DNA from: Przewalskia tangutica
Lineage: Eukaryota > Streptophyta > Magnoliopsida > Solanales > Solanaceae
Assembly (NCBI GenBank): GCA_029844215.1
Contig: CM056729.1
Location: forward strand, 2,232,001-2,296,000
Length of the DNA: 64,000 bases
Reading direction: 5' to 3'
A program made the position numbers and the translations under genes. Positions 44,944-55,739 of the stretch are shown one piece after another (position 1 is the first letter of the stretch; every line of letters starts with the position of its first letter). The notes below the pieces were generated by a model. The model searched no databases and was not told the origin of the DNA. It was given only the letters and a program-made list of their open reading frames with translations.

Positions 44944-47047
44944 TCAAATAATCCAAAACCAACCAAGAACAGAACCAGCCACTAATCCCATCCCTAAGGA
45001 AACAGCTAAAACAATGGCAGCTATTTCTGCTTCAGAAGTTGGCACAGATTTAGGAGCAAGAATCATGATGACACTTGTCAAGTAACCATTTGTCAGCCCG
45101 AGCATCGTCGTTAGAAAAATAATTGGCACTTCACTTTTTAGCCACTTAGGACCATGTAGACAAGCAGTAAACAGAGGATAAAATAATAGCCTAGCAGCAC
45201 AACTCCAAGTAGCCTTTCCAGTGCTCTTCAAAACATACACTGCAGTGAAAGATTTCCCAATGAAATCCGACATGTTGTAAACTGTAATCAGCAAAATAGG
45301 ATACCAATCTTTGAGAATCTTTGATTCAAGATTTTCTGCCAAGAACCCCGGAAAAATGGACAATGTAACGGTATAAATCGCGAAAATCCCAAATGCTGGA
45401 TACTTTATAGTTCTTGCCACATCTTGGAGTTTATGTCTTGAGCATGGAAAGCAATTATCTTGAACAAGTTTTGCGTAATGCTGCTGCATAACTGGCAGCT
45501 TATACAACAAGTTGCAGCAGATAATGCACACTATCAAAACTGTTGTGCTAATTATGAAGTAGAAATGAGCACTTGTCTTTAGACCCTGTGGAGTATGTGG
45601 AAGTGACACCTTGGTTATAATCCTTAATGTGGAAATTAGAACACCTGTTGGCATTTGAAAAAAACACATTGATTAAGCAAAAAAAAAATCAATACATAAA
45701 AAGAAAAAATCAAGAATCAAGCTTGAGCTATGTGAAAAACCCCTAAAATTTTAACAAATATTAAATTCTGAACTCATAATATAATACTATGAGTTCAGTG
45801 TTAAACTTTGAATTAGTCTCAGACTATATGTGCATTTTGTAAGGATTCTGGTTATAATCCTTAATATGGAATTAAAACACTTGTTGGCATTTGAGAAAAA
45901 CACATTGATTAAGCAAGAAAACCAAGTTTAATATATTAAAAGATAAATTCAAGTATCAAGCTTGAGCTATGTGAAAAAACCACTAAATTTTCAACAGATA
46001 CTGCATTAAATTATGAGCTCATAATTTCAAATGTACGATGAGTTCAATGTTAAATCTTGAATTTTCCTCTGACTGTGTTAGACGTCTCTATAACAACCAT
46101 CTTCTATAACAACATTTCATTATAACAATTAATTAAGTTTTCTTCGAAATCGACTTTCATGTTATGTTATTATATATGTTATGTTATTATATATGCTCTC
46201 TCTAACAACATTTCGCCATAGCAGCCAAAAATATCGAGACAACCGAGGCCGTTATAGAGAAGTCTGATTGTAACAATTCTCCTCTGTAACATCATTTCAC
46301 TATAACAATCAAGTTTTCTTTGGAGCCGACTTTCATGTTATGTTATATTATATGCTCTCTATAACAACATTTCGTTATAGCAGCTAAAGAATATCTGGAC
46401 AGACGAGTTTGTTATAGAGAAGTTTGACTGTATGTACATTTTGTAAGGAATTTGATAGGACTTGTACCTGAAGAAGCAGTTCCAGCAAAAATTGCCTGCA
46501 TGTATTGTTTTGGCAGCTTACCAGCAGAACCTATTAAGCTTCCTCCTATTAAACCATCAGCTAAACCACAAACAACAACTGATGCAACCACTACACAATA
46601 GGCTGCATTTGATTTCACCTTTGTTCCATTCTGGTCCCAATTAGCCCAGTCTACAATTGGGGTTACCGTTAAAGAAAGAACAAACATAGAAAACCCAAGA
46701 TTTAATCTCAATCTAAGGCTCATTGTTTGGTTCCATTTGCTCCAACTCAACATCAAAACAAGAATCAAGAGAGAGGAAGTCATGTAGGCAACAGAGAAAA
46801 CTTTTTCAACATGTTTGGTTGGATAAAGGTAACCAAAGTAATCAACAGCAGTGATCAAGGCATTCCAAGGCAACAAATTGCCTGCACCAAGCAAGAAATG
46901 GATTATGTATGCAATTTTGTAAGAGTCCCTTGGATCATTTTTATCCCTTACAAAAGATCCTCCCTTTATCATGCTCTCTATTTCTTTTTTATTTTGCACC
47001 ATCTTTTGATTTACCAAATCTTGTGGAGAATGATCTTGGTTCAGCAT
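44944..47047 (-). CDS. ENT: Equilibrative nucleoside transporter (ENT family, two exons)
   Basis: Exon 1 is 46468-47047, the intron 45645-46467 (GT-AG, phase 1), exon 2 44944-45644; 426 aa, normal for plant ENTs. ENT proteins (SLC29) are multi-pass carriers for nucleosides and nucleobases; plant members are mostly plasma-membrane, proton-coupled importers. Seen: a hydrophilic N-terminus (about 45 aa), the first membrane segment with GAGNLLPWNALITAVDYF, six hydrophobic segments in the N half, the SLSIFPGFL segment, the conserved RLLFYPLF and CLHGP block, and LGLTNGYLTSVIMILAPKSV near the C-terminus, ending SVLGWFWII. The ATG at 47047 (MLNQDHSPQD) was chosen as the first after an in-frame TAG. 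No stop or frameshift. ENT3-like by eye. The intron holds two MITE copies and a local duplication; a SINE lies 36 bp upstream of the ATG. Confidence 0.93.
45613..46075. repeat. Direct duplication across the ENT exon 2 boundary
   Basis: About 230 bp starting at GGTTATAATCCTTAATGTGG (45613) recurs at 45850 with about 80-85% similarity by eye (GGTTATAATCCTTAATATGG). The first copy holds the true first 32 bp of exon 2 and its splice acceptor; the second lies wholly in the intron. Confidence 0.8.
46079..46433. mobile_element. Two adjacent MITE copies in the ENT intron
   Basis: Copies at about 46079-46272 and 46273-46433. Each has TATAACAACATTTC, CGACTTTCATGTTATGTTAT, TCTAACAACATTTCGCCATA (or the close variant with TCTATAACAAC) and ends TTATAGAGAAGTCTGATTGT or similar. 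The tips TCTCTATAACA and TGTTATAGAGA are inverse. A Solanaceae MITE family that I recall without a settled name. Head-to-tail arrangement in an intron. Confidence 0.7.
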
Positions 47048-47082
47048 CTTATAACTAGGCAACTAGACAAGTAACCAATAAA

Positions 47083-47248
47083 AAAAAGGCATCCTGGTGC
47101 ACTAAGCTTCTGCTATGCGCGGGGTTCGGGGAAGGACCAGATCACAAGGATATATTGTACGCAGTCTTACCTTGCATTTTCGCAAGAGGCTATTTCCACG
47201 GCTTAAATCCGTGATCTCCCGGTCACATGACAACAACTTTATTAGTAA
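47083..47248 (-). mobile_element. TS-type SINE upstream of ENT
   Basis: A tRNA-derived SINE read on the minus strand: GTTGTTGTCATGTGACCGGG, a decayed B box (GGATTTAAGCCGTGG), CTTACCTTGCATTTTCGC and TTCCCCGAACCCCGCGCATA on either strand, then GCTTAGTGCACCAGG and a T-rich tail. About 165 bp. Its 3' end is 36 bp from the ENT start codon and it has the same orientation as ENT, so it probably forms the 5' UTR or proximal promoter. Confidence 0.75.
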
Positions 47249-47271
47249 CCAATGACTTCTCAATATGAAAG

Positions 47272-47345
47272 TGTCTATGTTGCTTGGATACTGGTGTGAG
47301 GATTTGACACGAGTGCGAATTTAGAGGTCGCATTTGTCATCACAT
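47272..47345. mobile_element. MITE end fragment
   Basis: CTATGTTGCTTGGATACTGG followed by GGATTTGACACGAGTGCG. This resembles one end of a common Solanaceae MITE (TATGTTGCTCGGACTC tips with GGATCCGACACGGGTGCG inside). A second matching piece, GGATCCGACACACGTGTCG, is near 47562, so about 300 bp may be one disrupted copy. Confidence 0.45.
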
Positions 47346-48015
47346 AAGTATCGATAGGAACATCTTTGTGTTGAAAAATAACTTACATTTTTTGCCAATA
47401 ATGTAATTTAACTCGATTTTATTTAATGAAGTTGAATGATCAATCATTATTGTATTATTATTGCTTAATTTTAATTTTATAATTAATTATATAGTCATGG
47501 TTTACTAGTTATTACTCAACTTTATTGATGGATTCTGAGATATGACTTGTATTTTGTTAAGGATCCGACACACGTGTCGTGATATATATTTTTTTGGAGA
47601 ATTCAATTAACATAAGAAAATAACAACAACATACCCAATGTTATCAACATAAGAAAATATATTATGAAAAAGAAGAATTAAGTTGAACCATATATTGTCA
47701 CCTTTATATCATCTGGAGATAATAATAATAGCACATTTAATCTTTCAGTTATTGACATATTCTGATTTTGATTCTTATAATATTTGACTAAAGCACATTT
47801 AGCTTTCAATTAGAGAAAATGTGTGTTCTTGTTCATTTATACATGTTTTTTTTTTAATCTTTAAGCTATATTTAGAACAAAATCTTCAGTCTTAAAGCGC
47901 AAACGAAATCAATTTTTTTATTTTGATGAATGACGTGGAACCCTCTCTTTGAGGAGAATCCATTGAGGGTTTTGGTCTAAGAATTTCACCTGTTAACCGA
48001 TTAACCCTCTAACTT
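47346..48015. other. Spacer between ENT upstream region and soloLTR-3
   Basis: AT-rich. I see no coding signal apart from the MITE piece noted at about 47562. Confidence 0.5.
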
Positions 48016-48020
48016 CGACT

Positions 48021-48692
48021 TGTTGGAACTTAGTTGAAAAAGAAGAAGGAAACACAGTAATCGGAAAAATGGGACAGCGCCGCGGTGCCGACAAGCAGTG
48101 CCGCAGCGCCGAAATTTCAGAGTCGCGGCTCCGACGTGCAGGGCCGCGGCTCTGCGTAACGAGATTTTCCAGTTTGAACCAAAAGTTGCAACTCTTCACA
48201 TAGAGTCACAACCTTTAATGAATGACTGTTTAAGGTCGAAAATAAATGCTATATAAGCATGATGATCACTTGTGAGAACAAGGACAACACAATTAACAAG
48301 ATTAATCTTCAGATTTGAGAATCAAAATCATTTTGAAGAATCTTTCTTGTTGCTTCTTCTTCTTCATTTTCAAAACCATTTCTGAAGAACACATATAGTA
48401 GATTCGCCAGGAGTGAAGTTCTTGTGCTAGAACTATCAGATAGTTGTATCCTCAAGGCAGACGTCCGATCAACTGCAGCATAAGCGGGGATAAATTTTTG
48501 TCTTAGGTGACTGCATTTGCAGGCCTCTATCTACAAACAAGTTAGTATGTGATATTCATACTGTTGCTTTCCATTGTTGTTAATCTCTATATAGTTGAAG
48601 TATCTATATAATAGTGTTGTTGAATTCAATTTCTTTGAATTATATATATTGTATTGTGGTTTTTACATTGAAGGTCTAGATTGGCACTAACA
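48021..48692 (+). mobile_element. soloLTR-3: solo LTR, TSD CGACT
   Basis: A 672-bp LTR from TGTTGGAACTTAG to TGGCACTAACA, flanked by perfect CGACT at 48016-48020 and 48693-48697. It has a TATA box at 48248-48258 (GCTATATAAGC) and a GC-rich motif cluster at 48075-48160. TGTTGG/CTAACA tips are usual for copia LTRs, but with no interior the superfamily is not certain. Confidence 0.88.
48248..48258 (+). promoter_or_regulatory. TATA box of soloLTR-3
   Basis: GCTATATAAGC is a near-consensus plant TATA box, about 90 bp downstream of the GC motif cluster. Confidence 0.6.
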
Positions 48693-49096
48693 CGACTTTC
48701 ACCCACTCTAAAATTTAGGGAAGTGCTCGTCTAAGGATAATTACTTGTTCTAAGCATGATATTGTGTAGTTTGAGATAATCTGAAGATCCAACGGTGTAG
48801 TTTTAGAATTTTGACAGATCGAGATAAAAGAGATCTTAAACTTTGATGCTTGCTTTCAAAAGTTCATTTTTTAAACTATGATTTGTCTGCCGAATATGGG
48901 TTGAGACAAGCATGTACTTGGCACAATCGGTAGTCTTTAGGCCAGCCATGTGTAGTTTATTTTTAGCTGGTGTATTATTCCTCAGTCGATGGATATAATT
49001 ATTGTGTGGCGTGAGTTCATGTCGACTTTAAGGAATCAAACCTAATGCTTAATCCGTCCATCACTTAGTGATCTCGTTTGATCATGTGTTCCTTCA

Positions 49097-49366
49097 CACT
49101 ACAAGAAAAAAGTCATTTGCCAACAATATATTTGTTGTCATATGTTGGATGTTGTTGTCAAAATACTTTCCGCAACAACAAAAAATGTTGCATGCCGTTG
49201 CAATAACCTCCGATGCGAAAATTTTTCGCAACAACAAGTTGTTTTTTTGTTGTCATTTATATTTTTAGCAACAAAATATTAAAATTTTATTGTCATTTAC
49301 GTTTTTTAGCAATAATATATTTATTGTTGCTAAAGTTTTGTTGCAAATTCTATACTTTCTTGTGGT
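49097..49366. mobile_element. CACTA-like MITE (270 bp)
   Basis: The ends are CACTACAAGAAAAAA and, inverted, CACCACAAGAAAGTA. The 3-bp flanks are TCA and TCT, a near match for the CACTA 3-bp TSD. The interior consists of repeated TTGTTGTCATTT and AGCAACAA boxes, like CACTA subterminal repeats. No coding. Confidence 0.75.
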
Positions 49367-49399
49367 GTCTGTAATATTAGATATATTTTACGAATTATA

Positions 49400-50129
49400 C
49401 ACATAATATAGCGAATTTAGTCGAGTGACGATGGGTTCACGTGACCATTTTTTCAGTGTAAATTCGCCCCCGTATATGATGTTGTGAATTCATCAAAATA
49501 TTTGGTTAATTTTCTTCACTGATGTTTATGATAAGTGGCCGTGTGTTGATTGTGTTGAGATGTGATATACGTTTAGTTGAATATCTGTATTGGCTATTGA
49601 TGTAATGTTTTGTTGAGACGATTGATCCAAATATGGTTTTCCATATGTTTTTGTAGATGTATTTCTACTTATGTTTCAGAGGTATTTAGAGGGTGGGTCG
49701 AAGATCTTATTGTATTATATGTATTCTGAATCACTCTTTACATGCTTCCCTGCAGACACAATTGCTGACGATATTTTGAGTGGCTGACGAGAGTTGCCGG
49801 TGAACCGCCACTTAGTCCGTGGAGGCTGCCAACTCTTTTTTTATTATTATTATTATTATTTTATTTACTCATTTCTATTGGGTTTACACACCTGACATCT
49901 ACTCTTGTGTAATTTTTTTAGATGCTTCATGATCTAGAGGTGTGATTTGGACTAGAGTTTTACGATTTCAATTGGATTATTGATTTCGTATTTATTTATT
50001 GATACATATTGCATATTTTATCTATCGTAATGAATTTTTGAAAGAATGCTAGGTGTATGGAATTAGGTTCGCCTGGGGTTAATACTTGTTAAGTGTCAAT
50101 CACATCTAGGGGTAATTCGAGGTGTGACA
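49400..50129 (+). repeat. Probable gypsy LTR 3' part (remnant)
   Basis: Ends GGTAATTCGAGGTGTGACA, similar to the GGGTCGTGACA end of many plant Ty3/gypsy (Tekay-like) LTRs. Preceding text includes TGCTAGGTGTATGGAATTAG and TTCGCCTGGGGTTAATA. The 5' end is not found and no partner LTR is present. An ATT microsatellite lies at 49840-49862. Confidence 0.4.
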
Positions 50130-50555
50130 GTACCATATATTATGATCTTTATGTCTTGTAAAAGGTTGTGTTTTGAAGATTTCAAATGCCATTTTGGTTA
50201 GGGTCATTGGTTATGCACTTAAGCTTCAGTACCACCACAGAAACCTAGCTTCTTTTTATAAGGGGTGTGAGTACTAGCTCTTGAGTTGACAAGGGTGGAA
50301 GCTGAACCACTCTACTAAGTTGAAGATTCCACTTAATTGGCATAGATTTGACTGATAAAGTTGAATTTTAGAATATGAAAGTTGCTTTATTGTACCTTTG
50401 TGGGGACAAAAATGGATGGGTCCTATAATTTTGAAGAACACTTTCCCAAAATTAAAAGAGTACTGCTGCACATGCCACCAATTGGTTTGCGCGAATCATT
50501 TCATAATGGATGGATAAAATGATTTAACCTACATACATTGTAGGCGGAATGAATC
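50130..50555. other. Spacer, nothing recognised
   Basis: AT-rich sequence between the gypsy LTR remnant and copia-4. No domain-bearing frame. Confidence 0.45.
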
Positions 50556-50687
50556 TGAAAGACAATAAACATGATGTACAATATTGATTTTAGGCTATCA
50601 TTATAGAAACTAATTATACACATAACTAATATAAAATTACTAACAATCTTTATCAAATCACTAAATATAATTACATATATTCTATCA
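50556..50687 (-). repeat. copia-4 3' LTR (approximate)
   Basis: On the minus strand it starts TGATAGAATATATG after the polypurine tract. The end was set at TGTCTTTCA by analogy with copia-3; it could lie about 20 bp further, at CGCCTACA. Confidence 0.5.
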
Positions 50688-52165
50688 CACCCCCGCAATC
50701 ATAGCGGGCGGTTGTCGTACGTTGAGATTGTCCCGAAAATCTTCAAACAGAAACAAGGGAAGACCCTTAGTAAAGATATCATCAATTTGATAACGTGAAG
50801 GGACATGTAAGACACGTACTTGTCCACGAGCAACCTTTTCGCGAATAAAGTGAATATTCATCTCGATATGTTTAGTGTGTTGATGTTGTATAGGATTTCG
50901 CGAAAGATATATCGCACTAACATTATCGCAGTAGACCAATGTTGCTTTCCGAATAGGAGAATGAAGCTCTAAAGGGAGGTTACGCAACCAACAGGACTCA
51001 TACACCACATTGGTGACCCCTAGATATTCGGCCTCCGCGTTAGAGTGCGATAAAGTAGCCTGGCGTTTAGCCGACCAAGAGACCAAGTTATCACCGAGAA
51101 ACACACAATAACCAGATGTCGAACGCTTGGTATCTGTACATCCACCGCAATCAGCATCCGTATAAGAAATGAGAGTAGATACCGATGATAGATATAGGTG
51201 TAAGCCATGATCAAGAGCGCCCTCAATGTAGCGCACAATGCGTTTGAGAGCGTGCATGTGTTCTTCCCTCGGATCATGCATGAATAAACACACATGTTGC
51301 ACTGCATAAGTAATATCGGGCCTCATAAAAGTGATATATTGAAGAGCCCTCGCAAGACTATGATAGTGAGAGGGATCCTCATATGGTGTGCTAGAAGTAG
51401 CACTCAGCTTCGGTTTAGTATCAACTGGAGTAGGAGATGGCTTACATGCTGACATGTCAGCTCGTTCAATGATCTCTGATGCATACTTCCTCTGAGATAG
51501 AAATAGACCACTTGCATGACGAGTGACAGCTATACCTAAAAAATAACTCAATGGCCTTAAATCTTTCATAGTAAACTCTAAGCTGAGAAGAGATATGATA
51601 AACTTGTGAAGTGCATCAGAGGAAGCTGTCAATATAATATCATCCATATACAAAAGAATGTAGGCCATAGAAGTACCATGACGGTATATGAATAGAGAAT
51701 GATTAGACTTGCTGTGAGAAAACCCAAGAGTAGAAACGTAATATGAAAATCTCTTGTACCAGGCACGAGGAGCCTGTTTTATCTCATACAAAGATTTCTT
51801 CAGCAAGCACACATGATTAGAATGAGCGGAGTCCCTGAAACCCAAGAGTTGATGCATGTATACTGTTTTCTTGAGTTCTCAGTGTAAGAAAGCATTTTTC
51901 ACGTCCAGTTGATGAATGAGCCGTGTTTTTTAGAGAGCGAGACTGAGAATAGTGTGAATAGTTATCAGTTTAACCACCGGACTAAACATTTCTCTCCATG
52001 TCAACCTGTTGAGTTTTTCCATCACCTACAAGATGGGCCTTATGCATCTCAACACAACCATCAAATTTTTCTTTATGAGTAAAAATCCACATAGAACGAA
52101 TCACATTTACATAAGGTGGACGGGGCACCAACTCTCATATTTTATTTTGAATAAGAGCATTATAT
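50685..52165 (-). pseudogene. copia-4 RT and RNase H
   Basis: The best-preserved pol in the window: one open frame of 390 codons (51857-50685) from HQLLGFRDSAHSNHVC through SLYEIKQAPRAWY, the catalytic YMDDIILTAS (about 51640), VDTKPKLSATSS, ALQYITFMRPDITYAVQHVC, SYTDADCGG and the RNase H motif YCDNVSAIYLSRNPIQHQH to the stop overlapping the LTR start. The RT N-terminus lies at 52165-51860 (HKEKFDGCVEMHKA-like text), but stops and frame changes separate it. Hence RT-RH is nearly complete but lacks its own start. Confidence 0.88.
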
Positions 52166-52525
52166 TTATCATCTATAGCCATTTTCTAATTCGGGTCACG
52201 GAGGGCAGACACGGAATTACGTGGTAGAGTGGATTTAGTACCATTAAAGTTGAGATTAAATTGTCGCTTTGATTTAAAAATTCCTCATTGGATGCGAGTA
52301 ACTGTACTTGAAGCCAGATTATAAGTGGGATGGATTTGGGTGGGAGTAGTGGGTTATCCCGATTTCGGGCTGGACTGACGCGGCCCACCACCCGATGGAG
52401 AGGAGATGGGTTAGTAGGGCAATAGGCTGCCACACGCTGGGTCTGACGAGATGTCTGGCCTGGCAGAGTGGGTCTGCCGTTGGGTTGGGCCGGCTGGCAT
52501 AAGGCACTAGCTGGGTTGAGTTTGG

Positions 52526-53974
52526 CTAGCAGGCATTGGGTCGGAGTGTGACCAACTGGTCCATGTGCCTCGGTGTGGGTTGGGCCAAATAATGAACCAC
52601 ATAAGGTAAAATTCCATCATCCAAAAAATCATATGAATGGGACGTTAAACTATGCAACTTAGCAAACGGAAATTGTGTTTCATCAAAAATAGCATAGCGA
52701 CTAATGATGATTTTATTAAATGATAGATCATAGCATTTGTAACCACGATGATTAGATGGATAATTCAAAAAGACACAAGCGGTAGACCAGACTTGAAGTT
52801 TGTTTATGATAGTGAAAGGAAAGAGATGATAACATAAACACTCAAATACCAAAGATGAGAATAAGAGGGTTCTTTTTTATAAAGAATTTTGAGTGGAGAT
52901 TGGTAGGCTAATCCTTTGCTAGAGAGGATGTTGAGAAGGTAAGTTATCATTTGTAATTCACGATGTCAAAATGAAGGCGGTAATGATGCATGAACTAGTA
53001 ATGTACGAATAATATTATTAATGGTGCAGATTTTTCTCTCGACTTTCCCATTTTGTGATGAAGTATGTGGACATGAGAATCGAAAAGATACACCATTAAC
53101 CTTACAAAATTCTCGAAACGGCTCATTATCAAATTTCCTTTCATTATCACATTGAATGTTTTTAACCTCCCGTTCAAATTGAGTACGCATGAATGCTCTA
53201 AATGATAGAAATGTGGAATAACTTGAGAATTTTTAGATAATGGAAATTTTCATAAAAAAATTAGAGTAATCATCCAATAAAAAATATAATAACGATGGCC
53301 TGAAGAGCTCAAAACATGAGACTTCCAAAGATCATTATGGATAATATCAAAAGGCAACATAGTAATAGAATTAGAAGTAACAAAAGACAATTTAACATGT
53401 TTCCTAAGAGGGAAAGAAGGACAAACATTAGAACCACGAGTGCGATTGCACTCAATAAATTTAGTGTCTAAGGGAGTAAAAAACATATGCTCCCGGATGA
53501 CCCAAATGTGTATGCCATAAAGAATGTGCTAATGCTGCAAAAGCTGATGGTGTAGCTTGATTTGTGGTAATGGTGGTGGTGATGGGATAAAGCTCGCCCC
53601 TACTATCATGTCTTATTAGATGCATCCCCGTCCAGAAATCCTTCACAAAAACTCAAATGGATAAAATTCAACAGAAATCGAGTTATCAATTGTACATTTC
53701 CTAACGGATACCAAATTTTTAATCAATTGAGGAGCATGAATGATATTTTTCAGGCTAAAGGTGGGTTTGGGGGAGACAAATTTTTGTGACCATAACCACG
53801 AATTGGAATTGAATGATTATTACCAATAATTATGCCATGATTTTTGCTCAAATTGAAATAAGACGATAGATTACCTTGCGCGAATGTCATATGAGAAGTA
53901 GCACCGGTATCCATGTACCAATTTGCATCCGAAGGATTTAGTTCAAATGTATGCATCGCTGCCTCGATATCCAT
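52526..53974 (-). pseudogene. copia-4 protease and integrase (broken)
   Basis: The protease at 53974-53750 keeps an intact WYMDTGATSHMT site. GAG-pre-INT at 53646-53461 has LWHTHLGHPGAYVF. The zinc finger is incomplete: the second Cys of the CxxC pair reads Phe (NVCPSFPLRKHVK). Core pieces include LPFDIIHNDLWKS, VKNIQCDNERKFDNE and SSQNGKVERKICTIN (53190-52966), with a frame break between the first two. The C-terminus at 52852-52526 has KCYDLSFNKIIISRY. Four or more frames are needed. Confidence 0.86.
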
Positions 53975-54418
53975 GGAAGTCGGGGAGGATGATGGGCCTG
54001 TTGTGGTGAAAGCCTACTGTGGCCGAGGCCCAAGAAGGTCAGGCTGCTGCGGTCGAGGCTCAAAATGGCCATGTTGCTACTTCTTCCGGTTGGTGGGCCT
54101 GGACCAAGGGGCTATTGGGTATGGACATAGAGGGATAGGCCAATGCCATTCCCAAGCCCACTGATTCCCACTGGCCCACTACTGTTGCCAGGAGTGTTTT
54201 AGCCTGGACCCCTACTGGATACTACCATGTCTGACATTGCTTCCACCGCCACCACCGCGCCCGCCGGTGCAATTTTTTCCATCATAATTGTGGTTTGATC
54301 GTTTTTGCCACCATCGTTGTTACGGTTTTGATTATAATGTTTCGAGACTGATGGAGAGTCATCAGATTCTCAGGACGTGACAGCCACCATGGCGGAATGT
54401 GCTCTGGTTGCGGCCTTT

Positions 54419-54975
54419 TTAGCTAACCTTCTGTCTCTTCAAGAGTGAGCATGGAATGTGCTTGGTAGAAAGGAGGATAAGATTTCTTTGGTGAAGGAGA
54501 GTTCCAACCCCATTATAAGTTTTTGTAAGGACCATAACCATTTGAAGAACGAGACGATCATTCGTGACCGGTGCTCCAACGTTCTTGAGTTGATCCGACA
54601 ATTCTTTAAACCTTTGACAATATGCGGAGGCATTCGGGAAATCCTCCATAGTTGTATGAGAGAATTCTTGGTCAAGTGTTACGGTACGAGAATGTTTGTT
54701 ATTTTGGAATATATCACGCAACCTATTCCAAACTTTCATCGTCGTTGCGTCGGGTTTGATAAGTGTATGCAAGAGGTCCGTAGAGATGGTGGAATAAATC
54801 CATTGGAGGACCGTAGCATTAAGATTGCCCATAACTTCATGTCATCATCGGTGATTGGTACCTTCTCCTTACCTTTTTTCGGTTTGACGATGTGATAGAG
54901 GACTTTATGAGTCCCTGCGTGAATTTTAAAGAGCTCCGTCCATGTCGCATATTGGATGTTCTCCATTTCAAAGCT
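54419..54975 (-). pseudogene. copia-4 gag, N-terminus missing
   Basis: Begins inside gag at MENIQYATWTELFKIHAG, then VLYHIVKPKKGKEKVPITDD and the VLQWIYSTISTDLLHT block in another frame, then QEFSHTTMEDFPNASAYCQR. The first ~20 residues normally before ENIQYATW are replaced by copia-5 gag sequence, out of frame. Confidence 0.85.
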
Positions 54976-55131
54976 AACCTCTCTATTAACTCAATCATCT
55001 TCAAAACATGTTGTGACACCTGACCCCCTTCGTTCTACTTACATTTGAAGAGATCTCTCAGCAGTTCGTACTTCATTATCTGAGACTATGAGTCATAGAG
55101 ACTCTTCAAATGTTCCATCATCTCGTTGGGG
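54976..55131 (-). pseudogene. copia-5 gag, second piece
   Basis: After soloLTR-4 the gag continues NEMMEHLKSLYDS, a TAG, then ELLRDLFKCK, another TAG, and GGQVSQHVLKMIELIERLA. It matches the region following ENM in copia UBN2-type gag (the HVLKMI motif). It ends abruptly where copia-4 begins. Confidence 0.8.
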
Positions 55132-55739
55132 CTCATTGTAAAATCCGGAAAAAAATAATAATAATAATAGTTGTGGTTGGGTTAATAAATATATATATAT
55201 ATATAAGAAAACAAAGAATAAATTGCATGAGATAGAGTTAGTGTTAAAGTTGGATAAATAGATAGATAAAATGAAAATAAGAAACCAAAAAAAAAAAAAA
55301 AAAACACAAACATGCAGATGCACGTCCCACCCCGTCCCTTTACCCCTTCCCCCCCTTTTAATTTCCCTTCAATCTTTTGGCGTTCCCCCTCCCATAAGTT
55401 ATACAATCACCTCCACTTATACATTGTATTTACACACAAACAAAGTACATAACATCAAGGTTAGAAAATCAGAAAAAAACAAGTGAACAAGAAGAGGAAA
55501 ATTCTGAAAAAAAAACAAGAAAGTAAGAAGAACAACAAAAAAAAAGAAATACTAGGGAGCAAGGGTCCCTTATAGCAACCGAATAACAATCATTTCACAC
55601 ATACAAGGTGAGTTTTCTCACTCAGAAATTCTTGGTAACATCCTTTATTTTTAGTTCAATACATGTTAGAATAAGAATTGAGTGTTGAAAAGAAATATTG
55701 AACTTTTGATTGTTTAGACAACTAGTTGCGTCATGAACT

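Larger units (their letters stand above)
50556..54975 (-). mobile_element. copia-4: Ty1/copia element lacking its 5' end
   Basis: A minus-strand copia element. Present: gag from about codon 20 on (54975 down), PR, INT, RT, RH, a GCGGGGGTG polypurine tract and a short 3' LTR (about 50556-50687, starting TGATAGAATATATG). The 5' LTR, PBS and first gag codons are missing; the gag joins directly to copia-5 gag sequence at about 54975. Close to copia-3 in sequence and organisation. Confidence 0.87.

Noticed and set aside
55288..55308. Poly(A) run as a retrogene or LINE tail
   Set aside because: It lies well inside soloLTR-4, whose ends are fixed by the CTCAT duplications, so it is internal simple sequence.
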